Assembly (NCBI RefSeq): GCF_902702935.1
Contig: NZ_LR738855.1
Location: forward strand, 1,674,001 to 1,738,000
Origin: Corynebacterium rouxii
GTDB lineage: Bacteria > Actinomycetota > Actinomycetes > Mycobacteriales > Mycobacteriaceae
Direction: 5' to 3'
DNA length: 64,000 bases
Shown one piece after another: positions 24,329-34,567 of the stretch; position 1 is the first letter of the stretch, and each line of letters opens with the position of its first letter. The notes beneath the pieces are model-generated. The model was not told where the DNA came from. It worked only from the letters and a program-made list of their open reading frames with translations, and searched no databases. Made by a program: the position numbers and the translations under genes.

Positions 24329-27300
24329 CTATGAATAGTCATGCTCGATGCTATCGACACCCCAAAACACCTCCTCGACAACCTGTCGTGCACGGCGAGT
24401 GACCTTCAAATAGTGATCAAGGTACTGCTGCGAATCCGAAGGTTCCCAACCAGCCGCACCCGCCACCGCTGCAAGTTGGGTGCCCTGCTGCGGCAGCTGA
24501 TCCACGCGTTTGCCACGCACCAGCACAATGGCGTTTCGTGCCCGCGTTGCCGTCAGCCACGCTTGGCGTAACACCTCAACTTTCTCCGGTTCGATCACAG
24601 CGTGCTTTTCAATCACATCGAGACTGTCCAACGTGGACGGGTTATGGAGATCCGGAAACTCGTGAGCATGCATCATGGTCAGTAACTGAACAGTCCATTC
24701 AACATCCGTCAACGCACCACGCCCAAGCTTGGTATGGGTATTGCGATCAGCACCACGCGGCAACCGCTCGTTATCGACGCGCGCCTTCATCCGCCGGACT
24801 TCCCTAATAACCTTCTGACTCACACCAGATTCGGGATAGCGCAGCGACTCAATCATCTCGAGGAATCGAGCGCCAAGTTCCGGATCACCGGCGATAAAAT
24901 CAGCCCGTAAAAGCGCTTGAATTTCCCACACTTCGCCCCAGCGCTCGTAGTACTGCTTATAGGACTCGAGCGTGCGCACCACCGCGCCCGAACGCCCCTC
25001 GGGACGCAATCCCAAATCCACATCGAGTGGCGGATCACCGCTGGGCTTGGCAAGACGCGATCGCATCGAATCACACACTCCAATAGCCCATTTCACCGCG
25101 GCTTCATCCGATACGCCCTCGTTTGGTTCGCATACGAACATCACATCAGCGTCGGAACCATAGCCGAGTTCCGAACCACCTAAGCGTCCCATACCGATAA
25201 CAGCAATGCGCGCTGGTGGTACCGAATTTTTATCCCCTGTCGAGCCGATTAACGCGGCTCGAATTTCGGCTTGCAAACCGGCTTCCAATACCGCATCCCA
25301 CACATACGATAGTCGGCGGCAGACTTGTTGCACGCTGAGCATTTGCAACAAATCCGCACTGGCGATTCGTGCCAATTCGGCACGACGAAGGGACCTAGCA
25401 ACTGCAATAGCAGCATCCGGATCATCGTGACGCGCCGCAGCTGCCACGATAGATTTTGTCACGCGGTCTTCGGAAGTTTCTAGAAGTTTCGGACGCGTGG
25501 CGCCGTCGCCAAGCTGTTTCACAATATCCGGCGCGGAGATAATCAAATCGGCGGTGTACGGAGAATTACCCAAAATCCGCATGAGACGCTGGCCGACGAC
25601 TCCCTCATCGCGCAGCATCCGCAAAAACCACCTGCGATCATAGGCTGCCTCAGAAAGCTTGCGATAGTTCAAAAGGCCCGCATCAGGTTCTGCAGTCTCA
25701 GAGAGCCACTCCATAAGCGTGGGCAAAAGCATCGCTTGAATTTTGGCCTTTCGGCTGCCGCCTGCCGCTAATGCATGAAGGTGGTCCATGGCACGGTCTG
25801 GGAAAACATAGCCCAACGCAGCGAGCTGAAGCTTTGCAGCTGCTGGCGAAAGCTTCAAGGTTCCCACCGAAATATTGACGACGGAATCGAGCAATGGCCG
25901 GTAGAACAGCTTTCGGTGCAAGCTCGATATATGAAGGCGCGCAGTTTTCAACGTCGCATTCATCTCATCGGTAGCACTCGCCAATTTGGAGGTTTTAAAC
26001 CCTGCTGCTCGCGCCAGCCAACGCAGTTGCTTGGTTTTCGTTGCCTCCGGCATCGTGTGGGTGCGCTTTACCTTTTGCAGCTGCAAGCGGTGTTCCAGCA
26101 ATCGAAGAAACTCATAGGCACGAATAAGCTCAGCACCGTCTTCGCGTCCAACGTATCCGCCCTCAATAAGCGCGTTAAGAGCGTCAATCGTCGAAAGCGT
26201 ACGCAAGGATTCATCGGATCGCCCATGAACAAGCTGCAGAAGCTGCACTGCGAATTCCACATCGCGCAGCCCTCCCTCGCCGAGTTTAAGTTCGAGGTTT
26301 TTCAGTTTGGCTGGAACGTTTTCCAACACCCGGCGCCGCATGCGCTGCACGTTGTCTACAAAAGACTCACGCTGGCTTGCTTCCCACACCATCGGCTGGA
26401 TTTTCTCGCTATACGCTTGACCTAACGGCATGTAGCCGGTCATGGGACGGTGTTTGAGCAAGGCTTGAAACTCCCATGTTTCAGCCCATCTCTTGTAATA
26501 CACAACATGCGAGTCGAGAGTGCGTACCAGCACCCCATGCTTGCCTTCTGGGCGAAGCGCTGCATCGACCTCGAAGAAACACGCACAACCAATGCGAATA
26601 AACTCTCCCGCTAGCCGAATAGCTTTAGGAGTTACCGGCTCAGCAGCAAAGATGACATCCACATCCGAAATGTAATTAAGTTCCTGAGCACCGCATTTAC
26701 CCATCGCCATGATGGCCAGATGCGTGTCCACTTCACCTTCTGGATACACATGCGCCACGGCGACGGCCAGTGCCGCCGTCAACGCAGCATCAGCCAGATC
26801 AGCTAGCGCCTTGGTCACAGTAACAAATGGAACCTCCGGTAATCCGGTGCGATGAATGTCTTCAGGATAGGTGCCGGCAAGATCAGCTGCTGCAATCCTC
26901 AGCAACAACGAGCGATAGGTTGTTTTTAGTGCAACTTCTGCACGATCCCCAGTAAGTTCAGCACGGTACGTACCAGGCGTAGATAAATCAGTGTTCGCGG
27001 TATCGTCCGCACTGAGATCAGCACCAAAGGAAAATTCCGAATCTGAGTCCGAGCCCTGCGGTTGCTGGGACTCTACAGAGAAACGTGCAGGTGCGGCACC
27101 GACGGAACCGAGCATGAGCCGAAACATCTCCTGCCTCGTCGGCATCGGCCGTTGCAATTCCGGCCATGTATGCGGATGCGCCACAATGTGGTCACCCAGC
27201 GCCGAGGATGCTCCAAGGAGAGAAAACAGTTTTACTCGTAGCTCGGGGTCAGTGCGAAGTGCATTATGTAGTTGCCCTTGCTGTTGTTCCCCCAATGCTT

Positions 27301-27499
27301 CCATCAATCGGATGAGGGTGTTTAGTGCTAAGTCCGGATCCGCAGTTCCGCTGAGGTGCCACAGGATATCGACGGCTTGTTCTGGGGCGTCGACTGCTTT
27401 GTCTGGATCATTGGAATGCCACCCTAACCAGCACAGATCTTTTTCTGCGTTGGCGTTGCTAAAGCCCAAGGCTCCGATAGATGGAAGTGTTTTTCGCAT
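24329..27499 (-). CDS. glnE: Glutamine synthetase adenylyltransferase / adenylyl-removing enzyme
   Basis: Adds and removes AMP on the GlnA tyrosine. 1056 residues. Two nucleotidyltransferase domains are visible: MGKCGAQELNYISDVDVIF at ~268-286 (adenylyl-removing half) and MGRLGGSELGYGSDADVMF at ~768-787 (adenylyl-transferring half), each with the G-x-ELxYxSD-x-D signature, with a helical linker between. Follows glnA2 by 50 bp on the same strand and likely shares its transcript. GlnA (Tyr406) is the expected substrate. Confidence 0.95.
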   Translation of the reverse strand: MRKTLPSIGALGFSNANAEKDLCWLGWHSNDPDKAVDAPEQAVDILWHLSGTADPDLALNTLIRLMEALGEQQQGQLHNALRTDPELRVKLFSLLGASSALGDHIVAHPHTWPELQRPMPTRQEMFRLMLGSVGAAPARFSVESQQPQGSDSDSEFSFGADLSADDTANTDLSTPGTYRAELTGDRAEVALKTTYRSLLLRIAAADLAGTYPEDIHRTGLPEVPFVTVTKALADLADAALTAALAVAVAHVYPEGEVDTHLAIMAMGKCGAQELNYISDVDVIFAAEPVTPKAIRLAGEFIRIGCACFFEVDAALRPEGKHGVLVRTLDSHVVYYKRWAETWEFQALLKHRPMTGYMPLGQAYSEKIQPMVWEASQRESFVDNVQRMRRRVLENVPAKLKNLELKLGEGGLRDVEFAVQLLQLVHGRSDESLRTLSTIDALNALIEGGYVGREDGAELIRAYEFLRLLEHRLQLQKVKRTHTMPEATKTKQLRWLARAAGFKTSKLASATDEMNATLKTARLHISSLHRKLFYRPLLDSVVNISVGTLKLSPAAAKLQLAALGYVFPDRAMDHLHALAAGGSRKAKIQAMLLPTLMEWLSETAEPDAGLLNYRKLSEAAYDRRWFLRMLRDEGVVGQRLMRILGNSPYTADLIISAPDIVKQLGDGATRPKLLETSEDRVTKSIVAAAARHDDPDAAIAVARSLRRAELARIASADLLQMLSVQQVCRRLSYVWDAVLEAGLQAEIRAALIGSTGDKNSVPPARIAVIGMGRLGGSELGYGSDADVMFVCEPNEGVSDEAAVKWAIGVCDSMRSRLAKPSGDPPLDVDLGLRPEGRSGAVVRTLESYKQYYERWGEVWEIQALLRADFIAGDPELGARFLEMIESLRYPESGVSQKVIREVRRMKARVDNERLPRGADRNTHTKLGRGALTDVEWTVQLLTMMHAHEFPDLHNPSTLDSLDVIEKHAVIEPEKVEVLRQAWLTATRARNAIVLVRGKRVDQLPQQGTQLAAVAGAAGWEPSDSQQYLDHYLKVTRRARQVVEEVFWGVDSIEHDYS

Positions 27500-27549
27500 G
27501 TGGTGGTACTCCGAGTTTTGTCACCGATGAAAACGAGCGTGGCAATGTA

Positions 27550-28890
27550 TTAATTGTCGAGGTTATGGCGCAATTCCCATGGGGTAATTTGCTGTTGGTA
27601 GTCGTGCCATTCGCGCCATTTGTTACGAAGGAAGTATTCAAAGACGTGCTCGCCAAGAATATCGGCTACTAATTCGCTGCGCTCCATTTCGCGTAGCGCT
27701 TGATCCAGACTGGTTGGTAGGTCTTTGTATCCCATGGCGAGGCGCTCGCGGCGTGTGAGGGAGCTGATGTCTTCTTCGGCCGCGTCTGGGATCTCATAGC
27801 CTTCGCGGATACCTTTAAGACCTGCGCCTAGCAACACAGAAAATGCCAAATATGGGTTGCAGGCGGAATCAGGTGAGCGTACTTCCACGCGACGCGACTC
27901 TGCTTTGGCTAGCCGGTAGGTAGGAACGCGAATGAGTGCTGACCGGTTCGAGGCACCCCATGTTGCTGCAGTTGGCGCTTCGTTGCCAAAAAGGATGCGC
28001 TTGTAGGAGTTGGTCCACTGGTTGGTCACAGCGGAGATCTCATTGGCGTGGTGAATAATGCCCGCGATGAATCGTTTTGCGGTCACGGACAGCCCGTATT
28101 CATCGTCTGGGTCATGGAATGCATTGATGTCACCTTCGAACAAGGACATGTGCGTGTGCATCGCGGATCCAGCGTGATCTCTAAATGGTTTGGGCATGAA
28201 GGTTGCACCAATGTTGTTGTCGATAGCGACTTGTTTCATCAGATGTTTAAAGGTGATGATCGAGTCCGCCATGGTCAAAACATCGGCGTGCCGCAAGTCG
28301 ATCTCCTGCTGTCCCGGCGCGGTTTCGTGGTGGGAGAATTCCACAGGGATTCCCATGCGGTCTAGGGCAAGCATGGCTTCACGACGGAACATGGGGGCGT
28401 CGTTTTGGCTTGCTTGATCGAAGTACCCGCCGTTGTCTGTTGGTACTGGCGGCAGGCCGTTCGTGCGAAGATTTTGGACGAGGAAAAATTCGATTTCTGG
28501 GGATACGACGCAGTGGAATCCCTCGTCAGCGGCGAGTTGTACTTGTTTGCGAAGTACTTGTCGTGGGTCCGAGTTGGAGGGTTGGCCGTCGGGGTTGAGA
28601 ATATCGCAGAACATTCGTGCCGAGCGCATCGTGGGGTCAGAGTTGAGGCTCGGCAGCATTTGGAAGGTGGAGGGATCAGGAAGCGCGATGGTGTCTGCTT
28701 CTGAGATTCGGGAGAATCCTTCGATCGCGGAGCCGTCGAACCCGATGCCTTCTTCAAAGGCTGATTCGAGCTCTGCGGGGGCGACTGCTACTGATTTGAG
28801 AAACCCGAGGATGTCTGTGAACCAAAGTCGGACAAAGCGGACGTCTCGTTCTTCAATTTCTTGTAGCACGAATTCTTGTTGGGAGTTCAT
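27550..28890 (-). CDS. glnA2: Glutamine synthetase, GlnA2 type
   Basis: 446 residues: N-terminal MNSQQEFVLQEIEERDVRFV, the FDGSAIEGFSRISEADT loop, the ATP signature KPFRDHAGSAMHTHMSLFEG and the glutamate-binding RRVEVRSPD. It lacks the DLYELP tyrosine motif of GlnA, so GlnE probably does not modify it. In C. glutamicum GlnA2 is not essential for ammonium assimilation; here the role is unknown. Start 28890 (GTAGGAG upstream) matches family length; the open frame continues 33 codons upstream without homology. Cotranscribed with glnE. Confidence 0.9.
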   Translation of the reverse strand: MNSQQEFVLQEIEERDVRFVRLWFTDILGFLKSVAVAPAELESAFEEGIGFDGSAIEGFSRISEADTIALPDPSTFQMLPSLNSDPTMRSARMFCDILNPDGQPSNSDPRQVLRKQVQLAADEGFHCVVSPEIEFFLVQNLRTNGLPPVPTDNGGYFDQASQNDAPMFRREAMLALDRMGIPVEFSHHETAPGQQEIDLRHADVLTMADSIITFKHLMKQVAIDNNIGATFMPKPFRDHAGSAMHTHMSLFEGDINAFHDPDDEYGLSVTAKRFIAGIIHHANEISAVTNQWTNSYKRILFGNEAPTAATWGASNRSALIRVPTYRLAKAESRRVEVRSPDSACNPYLAFSVLLGAGLKGIREGYEIPDAAEEDISSLTRRERLAMGYKDLPTSLDQALREMERSELVADILGEHVFEYFLRNKWREWHDYQQQITPWELRHNLDN

Positions 28891-29032
28891 ATCTCCTACG
28901 ATACTTTCTGCTTGTGACATCGTGCGGTCGCTCCATTGTTTTCGCAGTATATAGGTTCTTTTGGGTGGGAGTTGCGTGGTTATTTTCAATTTTTGTTATC
29001 GCGTGTCATAACAAACTGGTAGAACTCATGTC

Positions 29033-30628
29033 ATGGGATTACAGCGCCAGTTGGAAGTAGAAGCGAAATACTCGGTTGACGCTACGGCAGCGGCGCCGGA
29101 TATAAGTTCAGTTCCGGGTATCGCTGAAGTGACTACGCCAGAAGTTGTTCGGTTGTCTGCTACGTATTTTGATACGGAGGATTTGCGGCTTTCACGTGCC
29201 AAAATTGCGTTACGACGCCGCACCGGTGGTCACGATGAAGGCTGGCATATTAAGGCTTCGACTCCGCAGGGGCGGAGGGAAACGCATGCTCCGTTGAGCG
29301 AGGATGTACCGCCTGAGTTGTTACAGGAGGTCCGCGCGATTATACGAAATAGTCCACTGATTGCGGTGGCACGCGTGGATAATGAGCGGCATCTTTCTTT
29401 TGCTTCTGACGCCGAAGGCCGTGTGCTTCTTGAGCTTTGCGACGATCACGTGCATTCCGTTTCGTATCTGGAAAAGGGTACGGAGCAGCGGTGGCGTGAG
29501 TGGGAAATCGAGGCTACGGCTTGTGCGCAACAATTAGGCCAAGCAAATAGTTTATTAGAGGCTGCCGACTCGGTGGTTCGTGCGCAAGGCGCGACAGATC
29601 CGCAGAACGGCTCCAAATTACAAAGTGCATTAGGAGACTCGGCGTTATATGCTCCGTTGCCTCCTCAACCTGCAGTTGTTGATTCTTCAAGCCCTGCATT
29701 CCCGGTACTGGCTTCTTTGCAACGTGATAGTGCTGCGCTTATTCAATGGGACCCCCGTGTTCGTCGTGATGAGCCCGATGCGGTTCATCAAATGCGTGTG
29801 ATAACCCGCCAGTTGCGCAGTAATCTGCACACTTTTAGAGAGTTTTTTGCTCCGCATTCCACAGAAAATCTAGAAGCCAAACTGAAAGAGTTGGCAGCCG
29901 TTCTTGGGAATGCGCGAGATTGCGAAGTAGTCCAAGCTCGATTCCGGTTCATTGCCGATGATCTTGCTGCTTCGTTATTGGATGAATCAACGAGATCTTT
30001 CCTCCATCATGGTTTAGATGCTGACTATGCCAAAGCGCATCGCAGGATTAATTTAGCGCTCAATGATCAACGCTATTTTGATCTTTTAAACGACGTCGAT
30101 AGCTTCCTAGCTCATCCTCCGCTAGTCGCTTGTACCAAGAGCACCGATTCGAGTTTTCCTGCATTAGTGGACAGCCTTGATGAGGCTTATGCAACAATGC
30201 ACCGCCGATATTCCAAGGCCGCTCCGTGCTACAAAGATGTGGAAAAATCCTTGCCTGAATACGAGGAAGCATTCCATGATCTGCGTAAATCTGTTAAAAA
30301 ATTCCGCTATGCTATCGAGGCGATTGGCGCCTCTACCCCATTAGCAACAAAGAAACTTGTTCGCGCTTGTAAAAAACTACAAACAGACCTCGGTGAGTTC
30401 CAAGACACTGCGACGTCTCGGGTGATGATCCATAAGGCAGCACGCAATGCCGAGCTACGTGGAGTATCTAGCTTCGGGCTCGGCATCGTCTACTCATATG
30501 AGTATCAACGCGCTCTGGTTCATCTGCGTGCAGCTAAGAAAAGCTACAAAGAAGTGGACCAAGAGTATAAGAACCTTCAAAAGAAAGTCAGTAAACAGCT
30601 CAAGAAAGGCAAGAAAAAGAAGAAGTGA
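29033..30628 (+). CDS. CYTH-CHAD domain protein
   Basis: 531 residues. The N-terminal CYTH domain (~1-200) begins LQRQLEVEAKYSVD, the E-x-E-x-K signature of triphosphate-tunnel enzymes, and has RRRTGGHDEGWHIK. The C-terminal CHAD domain (~235-520) is helical with conserved His/Arg (DAVHQMRVITRQLRSNLHTF, FHDLRKSVKKFRYAIE). The tail is lysine-rich (KGKKKKK). Known: CHAD domains bind polyphosphate; CYTH domains hydrolyse triphosphates. A polyphosphate-related role is likely. Divergent from glnA2; followed by a converging small gene. Confidence 0.85.
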   Translation: MGLQRQLEVEAKYSVDATAAAPDISSVPGIAEVTTPEVVRLSATYFDTEDLRLSRAKIALRRRTGGHDEGWHIKASTPQGRRETHAPLSEDVPPELLQEVRAIIRNSPLIAVARVDNERHLSFASDAEGRVLLELCDDHVHSVSYLEKGTEQRWREWEIEATACAQQLGQANSLLEAADSVVRAQGATDPQNGSKLQSALGDSALYAPLPPQPAVVDSSSPAFPVLASLQRDSAALIQWDPRVRRDEPDAVHQMRVITRQLRSNLHTFREFFAPHSTENLEAKLKELAAVLGNARDCEVVQARFRFIADDLAASLLDESTRSFLHHGLDADYAKAHRRINLALNDQRYFDLLNDVDSFLAHPPLVACTKSTDSSFPALVDSLDEAYATMHRRYSKAAPCYKDVEKSLPEYEEAFHDLRKSVKKFRYAIEAIGASTPLATKKLVRACKKLQTDLGEFQDTATSRVMIHKAARNAELRGVSSFGLGIVYSYEYQRALVHLRAAKKSYKEVDQEYKNLQKKVSKQLKKGKKKKK

Positions 30629-30637
30629 TCGGGTGAT

Positions 30638-30829
30638 TTAATCCCACTCGTCGTCTTTTTCGTCCTCCGTATCTGCGGCTTTATTGCGTGCTTCAGCTAT
30701 GTCGAGAGCATGTCGGGCTTCTTCTGCGGAGGCGTATGGGCCCATCCGATTGCTAAAGCTTGATGCTTTTCCTCGTTCAACTTCTCCGGTTTCGATGTTA
30801 AAAAACCATTGGGTATCTGTGTTGGACAT
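30638..30829 (-). CDS. Small conserved hypothetical protein (63 aa)
   Basis: MSNTDTQWFFNIETGEVERG, then SSFSNRMGPYASAEEARHAL, DIAEARN and an acidic tail. Conserved pattern W-F-N/Y-x-x-TGEVE-x-GK-x-S...MGPY.s..EA is seen in actinobacterial small proteins of unknown role (SPOR-like fold possible). Good AGGAGG site upstream of ATG. Convergent with the CYTH-CHAD gene. Confidence 0.7.
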   Translation of the reverse strand: MSNTDTQWFFNIETGEVERGKASSFSNRMGPYASAEEARHALDIAEARNKAADTEDEKDDEWD

Positions 30830-30996
30830 AGCGCATATCCTCCTACGTGGTGATGGTAAGTTCTTTCTGCCAGAATGCCAGCACTGTGTCGTATCTCGCT
30901 ACCCCAGTGCGCACCGAAGTGCTGAAAGCACTAGAGTATTCACAGCACATCTGTGCGCTTAGATCTTGTTCACGTTTTATAAGGAGCTCCCGCGCA

Positions 30997-32229
30997 ATGT
31001 TTAAGAGGCAACACACCGACGCCGACGTTCTCGAGCACGCTGTGTCTGCTTCTGCTCCAGCGACGTGGCCGTTGATTGGTGAACATACCGATCATGCTGG
31101 TGGCGTTGTATTGATGAGCACTGCCCAGTTGCGTACTCGTGTTGAGGCCACCACTCGTGCAGACGATATTGTGGCGGTAGATTACTGCAGCGCCGATCCC
31201 GACATGCCAGTCCAGCAGTCCACTATCTCGTTGAGTGATGTTTTCGAATGGCAAAACAGCCTCAGCGGTGATCACGAACCTTTGGAATCGCCAAGTGATC
31301 CTAGCCCTGCGCTCACTGTGGCTGTGCTGATTTACTATATGGTGCATCGCCAATTGTTATCCCGTGATACCCACGGTTTTAATGTAACCGTAACCAACGC
31401 GATTCCTGAAGATGCAGGTTTGGGAGATCAAGAGGCTCTTATCATGGCTGCCGCATTGGCATTTGCTCATGACTATGAGGATGTTCATACCGCCCCCATC
31501 AAAGCAAAGTTTGCAGATGTGTGTTTCCAAGCGTCTCAAGCGGCAACCGGTAGGCCACACGTACGTGCCCGCTTCGATTCCGCGCTTCGTGGTTTGGCAA
31601 GCGACCTCAACATTGTTGATTATTCCGATGGTTCGGTCACTCATTTCCCGCACCCACTCAATACCCAATCAGACTATGCGGCGTTTGTTGTCATCCCTCC
31701 TGTGACCGCGGAACAAACCGCAGAAGTGGAACGTCGACAAACATTTATCACTGCGGCCGAAAAAGCCTTCGGTGCTGACTCCCTCCGCGCTCTTCCCGAA
31801 GCTCGAGAACGCGTCATCGAATGGCTTCAGGCGGTTCATGAAGTCTGTGGAACCGACAATGTTCCCACGATCACTGAAGCTGCCAACTGGTTGGAGTTTA
31901 TGGAAACCGAAACTCAAGCAGCAATCAACGCAGCTCAAGCAATCAAATCGCGCCGCCACGCGGCCTGCTTCGACATCGTTTCGGAATCACAGCGCAATCT
32001 TGAAAGCCTCTATGCCATCACCTCAACCGATGCCATGCTTAGCCAGCTCTGTCTTTCTCGCGGAGCAGTCAGCGCCCGCAGCACCGAGGCCGGAATTTGT
32101 TGTGCTGTCGCTGCAATCGTACCGCTACACCATGCCGAAAACTTTGCTGCGGATTTACGGGCAGACGGCCTCAACGTCGTTGAACTGCAATCCGGCCATG
32201 CCGCTGACATCAACGGCGAAATAATTTAG
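30997..32229 (+). CDS. galK: Galactokinase-like GHMP kinase, motif 2 degenerate
   Basis: 410 residues. The galactose-binding WPLIGEHTDHAGGVVL (~24-39) is the galactokinase N-terminal signature (GEHxD). The GHMP phosphate-binding motif, normally P-x-G-x-GLSSSA, reads PEDAGLGDQEAL (~137-148), without the serines. The usual MDQ catalytic region is FDSALRG. The protein therefore keeps the sugar-binding signature but may bind ATP poorly or act as a regulator. Start 30997 follows AAGGAG; the long upstream frame is unrelated. No galT or galE neighbours in the window. Confidence 0.7.
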   Translation: MFKRQHTDADVLEHAVSASAPATWPLIGEHTDHAGGVVLMSTAQLRTRVEATTRADDIVAVDYCSADPDMPVQQSTISLSDVFEWQNSLSGDHEPLESPSDPSPALTVAVLIYYMVHRQLLSRDTHGFNVTVTNAIPEDAGLGDQEALIMAAALAFAHDYEDVHTAPIKAKFADVCFQASQAATGRPHVRARFDSALRGLASDLNIVDYSDGSVTHFPHPLNTQSDYAAFVVIPPVTAEQTAEVERRQTFITAAEKAFGADSLRALPEARERVIEWLQAVHEVCGTDNVPTITEAANWLEFMETETQAAINAAQAIKSRRHAACFDIVSESQRNLESLYAITSTDAMLSQLCLSRGAVSARSTEAGICCAVAAIVPLHHAENFAADLRADGLNVVELQSGHAADINGEII

Positions 32230-32233
32230 CAGC

Positions 32234-33616
32234 CTAGTCTGCAGGCCATGCGCACCGCACGCTACGGGTACTGGGATCTGCTTCGATCACAGTAACGTCG
32301 ACTTGTTTTCCCCGTGGCGCAGCGCCTACGCATGCAGCGATCACAGGTGGGTTTTCTATAAAAACTCGGCAGGAATTATTTTTCTGGCTGCTATCGATCA
32401 CGACCGCCGAAAAATTGTGTCCTACCCATGGCTGCAAAACAGTTGCTTCTGTAAGATCCAGGCATGCTCGATCCACAGTACTAGCAGTCACGCTGCTGGA
32501 GCGCATGGTTTGCACAACTGCATCAAGATTTCTGGTTACCCATTCTGGGACGGGCGTGTTGTTAGAAATCGACAGACAGATCTCGGTGGCATAGCGGTCG
32601 ATCAAACGCCGCAATGGTGCGGTGACATGTGTGTAGTAGCCGCCTACTCCGGCATGTTGATGCGCTGGCCCTTCTCCCACAATTTCGTAGTCTGCACCAC
32701 GAAGTAGTTTTTGGGCCTCTCGCATGAGTGCTAAGAACCGTGGTTCGCTCATATCGACCTCATTGAGATCACAATCCGCTGGGTAGCCCAAGGAAACTGC
32801 AGCCGAGCGGAAGGCGTCAAGAGCTGATTGTTCAGGGGCATCAAGAGTGCGCAATACTCCATTTGCGGCGGCGACCATCATTTCTGCAGCACACATTCCA
32901 GCAAGCAACGAGAGCTCAGAGTTGTAGTCCATACTGCTCAGCCGCTCTTCGATATCGAGTTCTGCTGCGCCGTCTCGAATTTCCACTGTTTGGCTGGGCA
33001 TTCGCAAATTGATCGCTTGCGCACGGCTTTTCGTAGCAGCACGGAGTCGACCAACCTCAGGAAGCAACGCAATAGAGGGGTGCAGCGTACCGGCAGCGAT
33101 ACCGCGTTCTACTTCTTGATAGTTCAATCGCTGCACGCTGTGGATAAGGCAGCGCGCAACCTCAACGCCTACGACTTCGCCGGCATGGTCAAGATTGATC
33201 GTCCACACGACCGCTGGACGGTCGCAGTCTGGTAGCAAACTCGCACGGTCTTCGGATAGTTCGGCAGGGTGCAGCCGAGCAGGCTTATCGGGAAGATAAA
33301 TTGTTTGTCCTCTACGCAAGGATTCGTCTGCCACCGCGCGAGGTGCATCAAATTCTACGAAAGCAGCAACGTCAGCAATCGCATAATAGACGGTGTAGCC
33401 ATCGTTACGGTTCGTGATCACTACTGCCTGATCCAGATCCATGGAACCGGCAGGATCGATGGTGACAAACTCGTAGTCGCGCATGTCGATGCGTTGACCC
33501 GCGAATTGATCGTCGAGTTCGCGGGCTACAGAAATCACATCACTGGGAAATTCAGTACTGATATGAAATTCTTCGGCGATAGTGGAGAAATCCAAGGGGT
33601 GCGCATAGAGTTTCAT
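32234..33616 (-). CDS. RNB-domain ribonuclease (RNase II/R family)
   Basis: 460 residues. The RNB catalytic centre is RDYEFVTIDPAGSMDLDQAVV (ITID-x-x-x-A-x-DxDDAV in the family), followed by YAIADVAAFV and the LRRGQTIYLPDKPARLHP region, all typical of 3'-5' exoribonucleases. Only a short C-terminal OB-like part is present, so it is a compact actinobacterial form. The catalytic aspartates are partly substituted (family DxDDA is DLDQA here), so activity should not be taken for granted. Convergent with galK; four bases between the stops. Confidence 0.75.
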   Translation of the reverse strand: MKLYAHPLDFSTIAEEFHISTEFPSDVISVARELDDQFAGQRIDMRDYEFVTIDPAGSMDLDQAVVITNRNDGYTVYYAIADVAAFVEFDAPRAVADESLRRGQTIYLPDKPARLHPAELSEDRASLLPDCDRPAVVWTINLDHAGEVVGVEVARCLIHSVQRLNYQEVERGIAAGTLHPSIALLPEVGRLRAATKSRAQAINLRMPSQTVEIRDGAAELDIEERLSSMDYNSELSLLAGMCAAEMMVAAANGVLRTLDAPEQSALDAFRSAAVSLGYPADCDLNEVDMSEPRFLALMREAQKLLRGADYEIVGEGPAHQHAGVGGYYTHVTAPLRRLIDRYATEICLSISNNTPVPEWVTRNLDAVVQTMRSSSVTASTVDRACLDLTEATVLQPWVGHNFSAVVIDSSQKNNSCRVFIENPPVIAACVGAAPRGKQVDVTVIEADPSTRSVRCAWPAD

Positions 33617-33637
33617 TTCACCATTTTGCCACGAAAT

Positions 33638-34086
33638 CTAGTTCAGCCACACCAGAAGCACTATAAGGATGCCTGGAGAAAATAGTGCAGCCATGGCGAT
33701 GCTGCCCAGCACCGCAACTGCCATGACAAAAACGAAAAGCCAAGCGGCATAGTACTGAAAAGACATCGATGCCAAGAGAGCACAAAAGACAGTGGTCAAT
33801 ACGACAAGGAGGAAAGCCCGCACCCACGGTAGCGCCACTTCTCGAGAGGACTTATCGCGTAACGTTTGCCCTGCACCATAACGCTGAAATGCCATATCCC
33901 CCATTGAATGCCAAGAAGCAGTACTCCCGGAACAGCGAAAACCAAGAGATACGATCCCCATGATTTAGGCTGAAATCCATCAGGTTGCCCGTTGGCTCCG
34001 AAATGAACCGGCATGGGATCTGACACAAAGCCGTATCTGCCAATAGCAATACTGATAACGATGAGGGTTATCAACGTTGCTGCCAT
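33638..34086 (-). pseudogene. DUF1648-type membrane protein, single-base frameshift
   Basis: N-terminal part (34086 down): a membrane helix then VSDPMPVHFGANGQPDGF and QPKSWGSY, the DUF1648 signature (P-x-H-x-x-x-x-x-PD). The frame is lost after MVQGKR; the continuation RDKSSREVALPWVRAFLL with three more helices is in the next frame, ending at 33638. The total, 449 nt, is one short of 150 codons; one missing A in the run at ~33872 (minus GGCAAACG) would restore MVQGKTLRDKSS. Either a pseudogene or a sequencing error. Confidence 0.75.
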
Positions 34087-34109
34087 GTCCCCCAGAGTAT
34101 AAAAACGAA

Positions 34110-34535
<426 letters not shown>

Positions 34536-34567
34536 GGTTTACTCTACCCCCATCGCACGCTTAGGCG

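Noticed and set aside
30847-30996. 50-codon N-terminal extension of the galactokinase-like protein
   Set aside because: The extension has no kinase homology, contains a mix of Arg/Ser, and the ATG at 30997 has an excellent AAGGAG.
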